64,000 nucleotides of DNA from Flavobacterium sp. SH_e (lineage in GTDB: Bacteria > Bacteroidota > Bacteroidia > Flavobacteriales > Flavobacteriaceae), in contig NZ_JAOVZN010000003.1 in assembly GCF_025717045.1 (NCBI RefSeq), forward strand, positions 1-64,000, given 5' to 3'. Below the pieces are notes generated by a model. The model was not told the DNA's origin. It searched no databases and was given only the letters and a program-made list of their open reading frames with translations. The position numbers and the translations under genes were made by a program. Of the stretch, positions 35,063 through 44,367 are shown one piece after another. Position 1 is the first letter of the stretch. Every line of letters starts with the position of its first letter.

Positions 35063-35377
35063 GCCAGCAATTGAATTTCTATATCTATTCAGACCGTCAG
35101 TTTTACCAAAACAGCGGCTTTTAGATTATTGAAATTGATTCAATTCAATCTCGCAAGGATGGAGCAAAAGGAATCATAAGCTTCCCCCAAAAAGCCTATC
35201 AACATCTTAAATAGAAGCGTCTTTTATAACGATTGCAAATTTGATTGATTTACTGGCATAGTTCCAAGATCGTAAAGGAGTAAAATATTCTTAATAGTTA
35301 TAATATTTAACTTCAAAGGTCTTTTTTTAAGGTGCAATAGAAAATATATAACAGCAGTAAATTATAGTCATCTATAT

Positions 35378-35419
35378 GTATGTAAAAAATAATGATTGAA
35401 ATCATTATTTTTTACATAC
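35378..35419. repeat. Perfect 19-bp inverted repeat with TGAA loop
   Basis: GTATGTAAAAAATAATGAT is followed by TGAA and its exact reverse complement. The stem is AT-rich and without a T tail, so it is not a normal terminator. It lies in the gene-poor region, far from any start codon. See findings. Confidence 0.7.
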
Positions 35420-35661
35420 GGCAAATGGACTTGATACATTTTTCCGCCACAAAAAGCTGAGGCAAATTTTAAAGAAATTTCAGCTTGAAGTGGATACCTT
35501 TTTAACGCAAAAAATTAAGGAAGAAACATCTCCTCCTGCATTACAATGCAGATCCACAATAATTTTGGCTATCGTCTGATTTTGAAATTCCTTCAATATC
35601 TATTAAATAGATGCGGCAGAACCGGCAAAAGCCTTTTTAAAGCTTATAAAGACCAAAAACG

Positions 35662-35690
35662 AAAGAGACGGCCAGTAGGCCGTCTCTTTT
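35662..35690. terminator. Bidirectional intrinsic terminator
   Basis: A perfect 12-bp stem AAAGAGACGGCC / GGCCGTCTCTTT with loop AGTA; A/T-rich ends give a U-run in both directions. It lies 170 bp past the stop of the giant repeat gene (minus strand) and could end that transcript. Confidence 0.75.
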
Positions 35691-35861
35691 ACTATTGGAT
35701 AATTAATTTTCATATTCTTTTTCAGTCCGTTACGGCACTATTCCATAAAAACGCCTTATCTGCAGCACTGCCTCTTTTCGGTGAATTTAAAAAAAGAAAG
35801 CAAAGCTATTCCAAATGCGAAAGCCCCGTGCATTATTCTTAGTACTGGCTTTTAAATGCGG

Positions 35862-38501
35862 CTAGTTTATAATGACCTTTTTGGTGGCTTTTCCCTGACT
35901 GGTGATCACCTGAAAAAAATATATTCCTTTTGCCAGAGAATTGACAGTAATAACAGCCTTCTTTTCTGTTTTCACCAATTGCCCTAAAGCATTGTAGACA
36001 TTTATTTCCTCCAATGCCAAACCATCTTCCAAACTAATGGTTACAGCCTCTGATGCTGGATTTGGATAAACTGAAAAACTGCCCAGAACAAAACTGTCTG
36101 AACTCAAAACAGGCGATAGGCCATAGACGCGGACATGGCCGTTTGTGCCATTATAAGGGGCTCCAATGGCCAGCGCACTGCCATCTCCAGACAGAGAGAC
36201 AATATGGCCGCTTTCATCTCCAGGCGCTTCCCCATCTATATCGGATCCTATTTTTATCCAGGCGCCAGATACATTTTTATACACACGAACCGATCCGGAA
36301 CGGTCTCCTTTTCCATCATTGTAATGGGCTCCAATCGCCAGAATGCTGCCGTCACTGGAAAGGGAGACGCTAAAGCCGCTCTCATCGGAAAATGCTTCTC
36401 CAATTATATCGGCCCCCAACTGTGTCCAGGTTCCCGAAACGTTTTTATACACGCGGACATATCCGTTATAGGATCCGTCTCCAAGATTTCCGGGAGCTCC
36501 AATGGCAAGAATTGTCCCATCGCCAGAGAGGGATACGCTCGTACCGCTTCTGTCTCTGGCTGATTTCCCATCTATATCGGCCCCTATCTGCGTCCAGACG
36601 CCAGATACATTCTGATAGACGCGCACTGATCCCGCATAAGTTCCGCTCCCGCTGTTTAGGTAGGCCCCAATAGCTAAAGTATTTCCATCGCTGGAAAGGG
36701 AAATGCTATTGCCGCTATAATCCCCGGCTGCTTCTCCATCTATATCGCCCCCTATTTTTGTCCAAGTGCCGGACACATTTTTATAGACCCTAACCGATCC
36801 TGTAGCATCTCCCTTTGCATCATTATAAGGAGCTGCGATAGCCACGACAGTGCCATCACCGGAAAGGGAAACGCAAATGCCGAAATTATCTCCAGCGGCT
36901 TCCCCGTCTATATCGTCCCCTATCTGTGTCCAGGCGCCAGATTTATTCTCATAGACGCGGACTGATCCGGCCTGGTCCCCGCTGGCGTCATTTGCATAAG
37001 CTCCAACAGCCAGAATGGCGCCATTGCCGGAAAGGGAAAGGCTGTAGCCTAAATAGTCGCCTATTTTTTCCCCGTCTATATCATCTCCTATCTGCGTCCA
37101 GATGCCGGATAGATTTTTATAGACCCTAGCCGATCCTGTGTGGTATCCGCCTGCGTTTGCCTCATTTATCCAATCTCCTATGGCAAGGATCGTGCCGTCA
37201 TCAGAAATGGAAGCGCTGACGCCGACCATGCCTTCAGATGGGTCTCCTTTTATATCATTTCCCATTTTTGTCCAGGTGCCCGATACATTCTGGTACAGCG
37301 AAACTGCCCCCGCATCAGGTCCGTTTCCATCATTAAATGGAGCTCCAGCTGCAAGGGTGGCGCCATCACCCGAAAGGAAAACGCTAGCGCCCAGATTATC
37401 GCCGGCCGCCACTCCATCCATATCTGCCCCCATTTTTGTCCAGGTTCCCGATACATTCTGATACACCCGAACTGATCCCGCATCAGCTCCATTTCCGCTA
37501 TTTAAAGGCGATCCAATTATTAGCATAGAACCATCGCTTGAAAGGGAAATGCTTTTGCCGCTGCTGTCTCCAGCCGATTCGCCATCGATATCCCCTCCTA
37601 TTTTTGTCCAGGTGCCGGATGCATTCTGATACACCCGAACTGATCCCGCATCAGCCCCATTCCCATCATTTCCCGAGGCTCCAATAGCCAAAGTATTGCC
37701 ATCGCTGGAAAGGGAAACGCTAGCGCCGCTATTATCTCCTCCTGCTTCTCCATCTATATCGGCTCCAATCTTGGTCCAGATTCCCGCAACATTCTTATAC
37801 ACCCGAACAGATCCCGAATCAGTTCCATTTCCATCATTTCCGGGAGATCCGATAGTCACAATGCTGCCATCGCTGGAAAGGGAAACACTGGAGCCGCTGG
37901 CATCTCCAGCCGCTTCCCCATCAATATCGGCTCCCACCTGTGTCCAGACTCCGGCAACGCTCTCATATACCCTTACAGATCCCGCATCGGTTCCATTTGC
38001 GTCATTTCCTGGAGATCCAATGGCAATGATATTGCCATTGCTGGAAAGGGAAATGCTGCTGCCGCTATTATCTCCGACCGATTCCCCATAAAAATCCGAC
38101 CCTATCTGCTGCCACCAACCGGAAACATAATAATACAGCCTGACCAATCCCGCATCAGCTCCCCCCAGATCATTCCCTGGAGATCCAACAGCAAGAGTAT
38201 AGCCATTACCGGAAAGGGCGACGCTGCTACCGCTATAATCGCCAGCCGCCACTCCATGAATTTCGTATCCTATTCTTCCCCAGCTGCCCGAATCGTATTT
38301 ATATACATTGACAGATCCTGTTTCATTCCCCCTATTGTCAGTGCCGGGAGATCCAATGGCAAGGGTCCTGCCATTGCTGGAAAGCGAAATGCTGCTGCCG
38401 CTATGGCGTGCAGTGGGCTCTCCATAAATATCATCTCCAATTTGCACTTGCCCCATACCCAATAAAGGAAGCAGAATAAAAAACAGTAATTTTTTCATCA
38501 T
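35862..38501 (-). CDS. Giant secreted repeat protein with type IX sorting tail (FG-GAP-like)
   Basis: 879 aa. Signal peptide MMKKLLFFILLPLLGMGQ. Residues ~20-800 are 14 tandem repeats of 56 aa (168 bp), the last one short, of the form G.DIDGEA.GD.SG.SVSLS.DG..LAIG..., then '...GSVRVY.N.SGTWT.I'. The motif recalls FG-GAP/integrin-alpha type propeller blades. The C-terminus (~800-879) is a Por sorting domain: 'FSVYPNPASEAVTISLEDG' and 'YNALGQLVKTE' ending 'KATKKVIIN'. Expected to sit on the cell surface or be secreted. Repeats are uneven (65-90% alike by eye), suggesting old expansion plus gene conversion. Confidence 0.9.
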   Translation of the reverse strand: MMKKLLFFILLPLLGMGQVQIGDDIYGEPTARHSGSSISLSSNGRTLAIGSPGTDNRGNETGSVNVYKYDSGSWGRIGYEIHGVAAGDYSGSSVALSGNGYTLAVGSPGNDLGGADAGLVRLYYYVSGWWQQIGSDFYGESVGDNSGSSISLSSNGNIIAIGSPGNDANGTDAGSVRVYESVAGVWTQVGADIDGEAAGDASGSSVSLSSDGSIVTIGSPGNDGNGTDSGSVRVYKNVAGIWTKIGADIDGEAGGDNSGASVSLSSDGNTLAIGASGNDGNGADAGSVRVYQNASGTWTKIGGDIDGESAGDSSGKSISLSSDGSMLIIGSPLNSGNGADAGSVRVYQNVSGTWTKMGADMDGVAAGDNLGASVFLSGDGATLAAGAPFNDGNGPDAGAVSLYQNVSGTWTKMGNDIKGDPSEGMVGVSASISDDGTILAIGDWINEANAGGYHTGSARVYKNLSGIWTQIGDDIDGEKIGDYLGYSLSLSGNGAILAVGAYANDASGDQAGSVRVYENKSGAWTQIGDDIDGEAAGDNFGICVSLSGDGTVVAIAAPYNDAKGDATGSVRVYKNVSGTWTKIGGDIDGEAAGDYSGNSISLSSDGNTLAIGAYLNSGSGTYAGSVRVYQNVSGVWTQIGADIDGKSARDRSGTSVSLSGDGTILAIGAPGNLGDGSYNGYVRVYKNVSGTWTQLGADIIGEAFSDESGFSVSLSSDGSILAIGAHYNDGKGDRSGSVRVYKNVSGAWIKIGSDIDGEAPGDESGHIVSLSGDGSALAIGAPYNGTNGHVRVYGLSPVLSSDSFVLGSFSVYPNPASEAVTISLEDGLALEEINVYNALGQLVKTEKKAVITVNSLAKGIYFFQVITSQGKATKKVIIN

Positions 38502-38869
38502 AATTTTTAAGGTTAATTGAATCAGATCTTCTAATAACTTGAGAGTACGAATATAGCTTTTTTTGTGTTAAATATTATTTTTGCACGGCTTTATATATAA
38601 GCCCAAATGCTTTTGTTCCGGTACAGGCGCGATCCAATCTCCAGCTTGTTTCACCTGATCCTTTTTGCAGTCTGAAGCCCAATGGAAGGCAGGGCCAATA
38701 CCTTTTTTGCCGCAAAAATTAGGTCTATCTATTATATCATCTAACGGCTATAAACTATCAGATAGCATCTTGCCGCAAATTCATTCAGGCATGCAGAGCG
38801 GCCGCACGCGAAAAGCCTCTGAAAGCATCAGATGCTTCCAGAGGCTCCATTGGGGCTAGCCAGTCTATC
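38502..38869. other. 368-bp gap between the giant repeat gene and YqaE gene
   Basis: No gene. It holds the promoter of the repeat gene and the YqaE terminator at 38811-38846. TTGCCGCAAA occurs twice (38708 and 38771). Confidence 0.5.
38811..38846 (-). terminator. Terminator of the YqaE gene
   Basis: Inverted repeat AGCCTCTGAAAGCATC / GATGCTTCCAGAGGCT (one mismatch), followed on the minus strand by four T. It lies 24 bp past the YqaE stop. Confidence 0.65.
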
Positions 38870-39070
38870 TTACCTGGTTCTCATTGCTTTAATAAGCTTA
38901 GCATCTCTTCTATCCGCTCTTGAATTCTGGAGCGATACCACAGCCCATATGGCTGCGGGAATCCAACCGATCAGCGTAATCTGAAGAATAAGGCACAGCA
39001 GCGCGGTCAGAAGCTTTCCTCTGAGAAGAAAAGACAGCGAGGGAAAGAATATGGCAATTAAGGTCATCAT
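38870..39070 (-). CDS. YqaE/Pmp3-family small membrane protein
   Basis: 66 aa from ATG 39070; the eleven codons upstream look non-coding. Two membrane helices (about 2-20 and 27-49): 'MTLIAIFFPSLSFLLRGKLLTALLCLILQITLIGWIPAAIWAVVSL'. The 'GWIP..IWA' motif is the Pmp3 signature. The charged tail ADRRDAKLIKAMRTR faces the cytoplasm. Family members are induced by salt, cold or membrane stress. Confidence 0.85.
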   Translation of the reverse strand: MMTLIAIFFPSLSFLLRGKLLTALLCLILQITLIGWIPAAIWAVVSLQNSRADRRDAKLIKAMRTR

Positions 39071-39196
39071 AGTTTCAGTTTTAAAGGAATTTATGGTTCT
39101 CAACCGAAGGATTTAAAAATCCTTTCTGAAATATTAGTCGATACAGAGCCTGTTTTGTTTCAGAAAAACAGCATTAAATGTCAGGCAATTAAAAAA

Positions 39197-40384
39197 TCAG
39201 TACGATCTGATCTTTCTGATCATCTTCTCCAGAGTCAGTATGGCTATGTTTTTATCGTTCTCTTCCGCATTGTAGGATTTGCTTCGAACCGACTGATAGG
39301 ACAAGTCCTTTTTAAAGGCCGTTGAGAGATGGGGCACTATCCTCTGAAAGACCAGACTCATGGATCTGGACTTGACAATGCGCGCTTCATCTGCCGCACG
39401 GAGGATAATCGCGATCTGATCTGCAGACAGATCGCACTCCAGCTTATATTTATGCCTCTCCTCAGAGCTCAATTCTGCATTCAGAACAATCGCAAGTTCA
39501 GCCTGCTTCTCCAAATAGCCAAGCTCATGCTTAAACCAATTCTCCAAAACGGTTTTAACAGGCTGCAGCCCTGCATTAAAAAAAAGCTTATCGCTGCAAT
39601 AGATCTGGCTGAACTCCTTAAAATACAGACTCAGCAGAATGGCCTTTTCGGAAAAATTTTCCTTCGCCTCCATTTTAGACACTATGCGCCTTTCCAGCAG
39701 ACTGATATAGGCAGGGCTGTTAAAATTCAAGCCGATCAGCTTCCGGTCAAGCGCAGAGAATAGGCCTTCTTCCAAGCACTCAGTCTCTGCGAGCCCATTT
39801 AGCAGGGTTCGCTCATAGAGCACCTGACGGAAAGTGACCCTGCTTCTGCTCTGCAGTGACAGCGCTTCGCCCAGTTCCTGAGCCACCACTTTTAATGCCT
39901 CCTGCATTTCTTCGCTGTTAGATTTCCGCTTCTGAAGGCTGTTTAATTTCAGCTGCAGCTCCTTGCGGGAAACCAATAGATAGGTGATCGGGACTTTTTC
40001 ATCCAGACTCAGATAGCCCGAATAGCGCTGCTCCAAAAATGACAGCAGCCCATCCAGACATCCAATGACCGCTTCCCCGCATTTTGAGATAAGAGCCGAT
40101 TGGAATATGATGCTTTTCTGGCTGTCTGACATCCTATCCAATAGAAAAATTAATGTCGAATGGTACTTTCGGACCAGAAGGCGGATCTGCCTCTTTCGCC
40201 TAAGGGCAAATATTTCATTTTTAATCCGAACCTGAATCTGCTTAGATTCTTTTGCCGCATCTTCTGAAATTGCAGCCAGTTCATCTTCTGACATTTGGCT
40301 AAGATCTGCCCTATTGGGATTAAGGCGTTCCAATATCAGATTATCCAGCCATTCTAAAGGATATTTGCTCTTCATCATTTTCAT
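39197..40384 (-). CDS. RteC-like protein of unknown function
   Basis: 395 aa, soluble, mostly helical. The C-terminus ('CDLSADQIAIILRAADEARIVKS', then 'LSYQSVRSKSYNAEENDKNIAILTLEKMIRKIRSY') has the pattern of RteC-like proteins that regulate or accompany Bacteroidota conjugative transposons. The N-terminal 200 residues are unfamiliar, with 'RLNPNRADLSQMSEDELAA' and coiled regions. It starts 23 bp after the AraC gene and is the last gene of a four-gene operon with a lipoprotein and a small membrane protein. Confidence 0.55.
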   Translation of the reverse strand: MKMMKSKYPLEWLDNLILERLNPNRADLSQMSEDELAAISEDAAKESKQIQVRIKNEIFALRRKRQIRLLVRKYHSTLIFLLDRMSDSQKSIIFQSALISKCGEAVIGCLDGLLSFLEQRYSGYLSLDEKVPITYLLVSRKELQLKLNSLQKRKSNSEEMQEALKVVAQELGEALSLQSRSRVTFRQVLYERTLLNGLAETECLEEGLFSALDRKLIGLNFNSPAYISLLERRIVSKMEAKENFSEKAILLSLYFKEFSQIYCSDKLFFNAGLQPVKTVLENWFKHELGYLEKQAELAIVLNAELSSEERHKYKLECDLSADQIAIILRAADEARIVKSRSMSLVFQRIVPHLSTAFKKDLSYQSVRSKSYNAEENDKNIAILTLEKMIRKIRSY

Positions 40385-40407
40385 GTTTTAATTGCAGTTA
40401 ATAGGGA

Positions 40408-41331
40408 CTAACGACTCTTAAATCTCTCGGCAGCTTCTGCACGGTATTCTGACGGCGTGCAGGACATTAATTTTTTAAAAAAGATATCAAATGCAGACGG
40501 CGAGCTGAACTGCAGCTCTTCTGCTATCTCGGCAATGGTAAAGACAGAATCCTCCAGAAGGTTTACAGCTTCAGCCAAAACTGCATCTGTGATCATCTTC
40601 TTGGCCGGTTTTCCAGTAACCTGTTTCACCACCCTATTGAGATAGCCCGAAGTGACATACAGCACTCCGGCATAAAATTTCACCGTATGATGCTTTCTGC
40701 AGTGGATGGACAGCACAGTGAGAAACTGCACAGCCAGCTTTTCGGCCCTTGAAATGTGAAGTCCACCATAAGCAAAATACTTGGAGTAGATAAGCTTGAG
40801 TTCAAACAGCAGCAGATTGGTGCTGATGCGCCGAAGCTCCAATTCAAAATCGGTGCTAATCTGATTCATTTCTTCCGCATGCAGTAGTCTGCAGATCAGT
40901 GAGAGCACCAGATAATCGCTTGCCTCTAAACTGATTTTCACAGCATCTTTCACTTTCAGAAAGAATAAAGAATCAGCCTGTAAGTTCATACTGCCCGTCC
41001 TATCTTTCAATGAAGAAAGTCGGATTAGATAAAACCGCAGTTTTTCTCCACCTTCCATCTCAGAGCAGTGGGACTTCTTTGGAAATATCAAAAGATCATG
41101 CGCTTTCAGATCATGGACGGTTTCTCCTGACCTTATTTTAAATCTTCCTGATTTCATTAACAGCACCGCAGGATACCTAACTTGGAAAGAATCCCAAGAA
41201 GAAAACTTTATCCAATATTCTTTCACGGCATATACAGCAACTCCCTTAGAAAACAGGCCGTTAATTTCGCTATTGATCAAATCTTTAAGCATAGTTTGAT
41301 TGATACATTGAAGCTTAAAAGAAACTGGCAA
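40408..41331 (-). CDS. AraC-family transcriptional regulator
   Basis: 307 aa. N-terminal sensor part with 'YPAVLLMKSGRFKIRSGETVHDLKAHDLLIFPKKSHCSEME' (AraC cupin-like). C-terminal double HTH: 'FYAGVLYVTSGYLNRVVKQVTGKPAKKMITDAVLAEAVNLL' and 'VFTIAEIAEELQFSSPSAFDIFFKKLMSCTPSEYRAEAAE'. It sits 2 bp after the small membrane protein gene, so co-translation is likely. The operon context suggests it acts with the lipoprotein and membrane protein as a signalling set (inference). Confidence 0.92.
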   Translation of the reverse strand: MPVSFKLQCINQTMLKDLINSEINGLFSKGVAVYAVKEYWIKFSSWDSFQVRYPAVLLMKSGRFKIRSGETVHDLKAHDLLIFPKKSHCSEMEGGEKLRFYLIRLSSLKDRTGSMNLQADSLFFLKVKDAVKISLEASDYLVLSLICRLLHAEEMNQISTDFELELRRISTNLLLFELKLIYSKYFAYGGLHISRAEKLAVQFLTVLSIHCRKHHTVKFYAGVLYVTSGYLNRVVKQVTGKPAKKMITDAVLAEAVNLLEDSVFTIAEIAEELQFSSPSAFDIFFKKLMSCTPSEYRAEAAERFKSR

Positions 41332-41333
41332 TG

Positions 41334-41564
41334 CTAGTCATCAAATCTTTTCCTTACTGCTATATAGAATAGGCTATAAAGGTTTAAAAGCACTGTAATA
41401 TAAAGCAGATAAGCCATGAATCTGGGATGTCCGCTCCCATGAGTATCAATAGCAGTCTCTTCAGCTCCATTCCAGCTGAACAGACCTATAATCAGATAAA
41501 GGCTCAAAAGATTAAAGCAGACAAGCAGTATAAATAATATAATTGGTAGTTTCATTTTAAGCAC
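41334..41564 (-). CDS. Small two-helix membrane protein
   Basis: 76 aa. Membrane helices at about 5-28 ('LPIILFILLVCFNLLSLYLIIG') and 48-68 ('MAYLLYITVLLNLYSLFYIAV'), with a short loop 'SWNGAEETAIDTHGSGHPR' that should face one side. It lies 2 bp before the AraC start and 7 bp after the lipoprotein stop. No family is recognised. Confidence 0.75.
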   Translation of the reverse strand: MLKMKLPIILFILLVCFNLLSLYLIIGLFSWNGAEETAIDTHGSGHPRFMAYLLYITVLLNLYSLFYIAVRKRFDD

Positions 41565-41571
41565 TTAATTA

Positions 41572-42264
41572 CTAAAGAATCCTTTCCAGTAAAGCTATGA
41601 TTGAAACAATCGGCACTTCATTGGTCCCGAATAATGGTCTTGCAGGCTTGCTTCCAACAAGAATATCCCAATCCTTATCCTTTCGCTCCTCTTCCGAATA
41701 CAGCGAATACCTTGATATCGAAGCAACTGTAAGAATGGTTTCGGTTTCTTCCGAAGTGAAAACTGTATCAGCAAGCACCTCTTCTTCATAATCTGTAATA
41801 TAGCTATAGGTAATACTGAATTCCTCGAGCCTTTTAACGATAAGATGTTGAAGAAAATTAATCAGGTTAGTTTTTGCATAAGCCTGCAGCACACTGTTCT
41901 GAACAATGGAGATCATGCTGTTATCGGGATCATCCATTATAGACTGCACCATCTCGTCTGTAAAAGGTATTAGCCTGCTGCTCTTCCCTTCTCCTCTGTC
42001 TAATTTATTCGAAATATGCCTGATCTGATCTGCTAGTTCTGAAACTGAATTGGGAGAGTGGTTCTTCTGATAATAGACTTCAAGCGCTTCATAGATTCTC
42101 TTTCCTTCCATATCAAAAGGGTTAATGGGATTCGCAGGAAAATTATTATCCGTGACAGGCGCATTGGCTAAATCAGTTAAAATCTCTGCAGCTTCAAAAT
42201 CTTCATCAGCAGAACATGATACAGATAAAAGGATCGTAATAATGCATAATAAAATGGTTTTCAT
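41572..42264 (-). CDS. Hypothetical lipoprotein, 230 aa, first gene of operon
   Basis: Signal MKTILLCIITILLSVSCSADED; the lipobox LSVSC points to lipid Cys17. The body is helical and acidic, with 'NPINPFDMEGKRIYEALEVYYQKN', 'IRHISNKLDRGEGKSSRLIPFTDEMVQSIMDD' and a C-terminus that includes 'IVSIIALLERIL'. No family recognised. As the first gene of the four-gene run to RteC, it may be the sensor or the effector of the set. Confidence 0.75.
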   Translation of the reverse strand: MKTILLCIITILLSVSCSADEDFEAAEILTDLANAPVTDNNFPANPINPFDMEGKRIYEALEVYYQKNHSPNSVSELADQIRHISNKLDRGEGKSSRLIPFTDEMVQSIMDDPDNSMISIVQNSVLQAYAKTNLINFLQHLIVKRLEEFSITYSYITDYEEEVLADTVFTSEETETILTVASISRYSLYSEEERKDKDWDILVGSKPARPLFGTNEVPIVSIIALLERIL

Positions 42265-42595
42265 GGTTTAATGGTTTGAAGGTGAACGGGAATTCCTTCC
42301 CAGTCCATTTCATCCGGATAAGCAGAACTTTTACCTGGCACCCTGCCCGGCATTTTGCTTTTGAATTCAAGACAAAACTATTTCGTCTAAACATCTCTCA
42401 CAACCTGACTTGTGTGGATTTTCGCCATTTCCACTACGGATTTTCGGAAAATCCGTAGTGCATCTCACGACAACAAACATCTATTATTCAATAGTTTATA
42501 TTATTTTTATATTAACTTAAAGTAAAGCTATTGCAGCGATTACCATCTTTAAGCTTATAATATATTCCCAGCACAATCCCAAACTAACCATAACT
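42265..42595. other. 331-bp divergent intergenic region
   Basis: No gene. It separates the lipoprotein operon from the TPR-AraC gene and holds the 29-bp palindrome at 42432-42460. Confidence 0.5.
42432..42460. repeat. 29-bp near-perfect palindrome
   Basis: CACTACGGATTTTC, one central G, then the exact reverse complement GAAAATCCGTAGTG. No T tail. It lies between two divergent regulator units, 167 and 135 bp from the two starts. It may be a repeated extragenic element or an operator. Confidence 0.7.
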
Positions 42596-44293
42596 ATGAT
42601 TAAACCAAATTCACTTTTATTGCTCCTGATGTTTTTCTGCGCAGCTTCAGCCCAGAAAAATCCTTTCAAAATTCCCGATTCACTGAAAAATAAAGATTTT
42701 GAATATCTGGATGACCGCTTCTATATGCATAAAAAAGATAGCGTCCGTGCATCATTATATGCCTATGCTTTTCTCTATAAAGCTAAAAAAGAGCAGAATC
42801 TGAAAGAAATCTTAAACGGTTACCAAAACCTAATGCTGATCTCCCCCGAAAAGCTTCGGATAGCATATACGGACAGTATGGTTAATACCGCTAAGAAAGC
42901 AAAGGATGACGCACTGATCGGTTCAGCCTATTTAAGCAAAGGCACAGCATATTACGGAATAAAACACCAGCAGCAGGCAATGGATAATTATCTTATTGCC
43001 AACAGCTATATATCAAAAACAAAAGACCAGTACCTTATCCATAAAGTAAAATACTGCATTGCACTGACTAAATTCTACATCGGCTTTTATGATGAAGCTG
43101 CATCCCTGCTGAAAGAATGCTCTGACTACTACAGACAGACACAGGCCAAACCGTATTTAAATTCCCTTCACTCTCTCGGACTCTGCTATAACAAGCTAGG
43201 AAACTACGGAAAATGCACTGAAATAAACGAACTTGGAATCTCAGAATGCATAAGGCTTAAAATTGAGGAAATGGCTGCCTACTTTACACATTCTGAAGGA
43301 ATCAATGAGTATTTTAAAAAGAATTATGGAGCGTCGATCAGAAATCTAGAATCTTCACTTGAAGCCATTAAGGAAAATAATGATTTCGCAAATGAAGCAA
43401 TCGGTTACTTCTATATTGGAAAAAGCTACTGGTCGCTGCATCAGAAAGAAAAAGCTATAATCTATTTTGAGCTCGTGGATAAAATCTTCAACAAAAAAAA
43501 CTATCTGAGACCTGATTTAAGACAGAACTTCGAACTTATGATCAGCTATTATAAAACTAAAAAAGACTTAAATAAGCAGCTTTATTATATTAATCAGCTG
43601 CTAAAAGCCGACACGCTGCTGACAGAAACCAATAAATACATCATCGCAAAAATACATAAGCAGTATGACACTAGAGAGCTGCTTCTCGAAAAAGAAAGAA
43701 TAGCTGAAGAGAATCAGAACATGAGCGCGGAACTGATTTGGGAGAAATACTATGACCGTATATTTGCTGGGATTATTATTGCACTTTTTTTCATCTTAGC
43801 AGCGGTTACCTATCGATATTACAAAACCAGAAAAATATATAAAAAGAATTATAAGCTGCTGATGGAAGAGCTTGATACAAAGAAAAACAGGCCTAAATCA
43901 AAAACAGAAAAGGCTCCTATTAAAAATATTAGTTCCGATACAGTAGCCTTGCTTCTCAAACAGCTTGAAAACTTCGAGAAAGATAAAAAATTCCTTGAAA
44001 AAGACTGGAATCTTACAACTCTTTCTGCAGCCTTTAAAACAAACCCAAAATATTTGGCCAGCATAATTGACCATTACAGAGATAAAGGCATCAACGAATA
44101 TATAAACGGAATGCGTATCGATTACATTACTGAACTGCTCCGTAACGATTCAAAATTCAAGCTTTACAAGTACGAGGCACTTGCAAAAGAAGCGGGTTTC
44201 AGCACCACAGAACGCTTTACAAAAGCTTTCCTAACAAAAACTGGAATTGCACCGGCATATTTCATTGCAGCGATAAAAAAAGAAAAACAATAG
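42596..44293 (+). CDS. TPR-repeat membrane regulator with AraC-type HTH
   Basis: 565 aa. Signal peptide MIKPNSLLLLLMFFCAASAQ, then a helical TPR array (about 50-370: 'IGSAYLSKGTAYYGIKHQQQAMDNYLIA', 'EAIGYFYIGKSYWSLHQKEKAIIYFELV'). A single membrane helix follows ('YDRIFAGIIIALFFILAAVTYRYY', ~382-405) and then a cytoplasmic AraC HTH ('LTTLSAAFKTNPKYLASIIDHYRDKGINEYINGMRI', 'ALAKEAGFSTTERFTKAFLTKTG'). This one-protein sensor-regulator is frequent in Flavobacteria. It diverges from the AraC-RteC operon. Target genes unknown. Confidence 0.9.
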   Translation: MIKPNSLLLLLMFFCAASAQKNPFKIPDSLKNKDFEYLDDRFYMHKKDSVRASLYAYAFLYKAKKEQNLKEILNGYQNLMLISPEKLRIAYTDSMVNTAKKAKDDALIGSAYLSKGTAYYGIKHQQQAMDNYLIANSYISKTKDQYLIHKVKYCIALTKFYIGFYDEAASLLKECSDYYRQTQAKPYLNSLHSLGLCYNKLGNYGKCTEINELGISECIRLKIEEMAAYFTHSEGINEYFKKNYGASIRNLESSLEAIKENNDFANEAIGYFYIGKSYWSLHQKEKAIIYFELVDKIFNKKNYLRPDLRQNFELMISYYKTKKDLNKQLYYINQLLKADTLLTETNKYIIAKIHKQYDTRELLLEKERIAEENQNMSAELIWEKYYDRIFAGIIIALFFILAAVTYRYYKTRKIYKKNYKLLMEELDTKKNRPKSKTEKAPIKNISSDTVALLLKQLENFEKDKKFLEKDWNLTTLSAAFKTNPKYLASIIDHYRDKGINEYINGMRIDYITELLRNDSKFKLYKYEALAKEAGFSTTERFTKAFLTKTGIAPAYFIAAIKKEKQ

Positions 44294-44367
44294 ACTTTAA
44301 TTTCTTTCAGGAGTTAGGATATCTCATTTAACTTTATACTTTTACGCCGTAATTAAAAAATGACATT

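Larger units (their letters stand above)
34707..35861. other. 1.15-kb gene-poor region with decayed ORFs
   Basis: No intact gene. Besides the remnant, hairpin and terminator listed separately, a start-less plus frame around 35432-35575 ('LDTFFRHKKLRQILKKFQLEVDTFL') looks coding but has no beginning. A frame at 35546-35842 runs through the terminator and is not believed. The region is most likely a graveyard of small genes. Confidence 0.5.

Noticed and set aside
34801..35070. Minus-strand 89-codon ORF
   Set aside because: It overlaps the VOC-like plus-strand remnant, has a poor composition and no support from neighbours.
35432..35842. Plus-strand frames at 35432-35575 and 35546-35842
   Set aside because: The first has no start codon. 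The second reads straight through a strong terminator at 35662 and has a composition unlike real proteins.
35546..38465. Many ORFs antisense to the giant repeat gene, including repeated Arg/Gly- and Pro-rich ones
   Set aside because: They repeat with the same 168-bp period because they are shadows of the repeat units.
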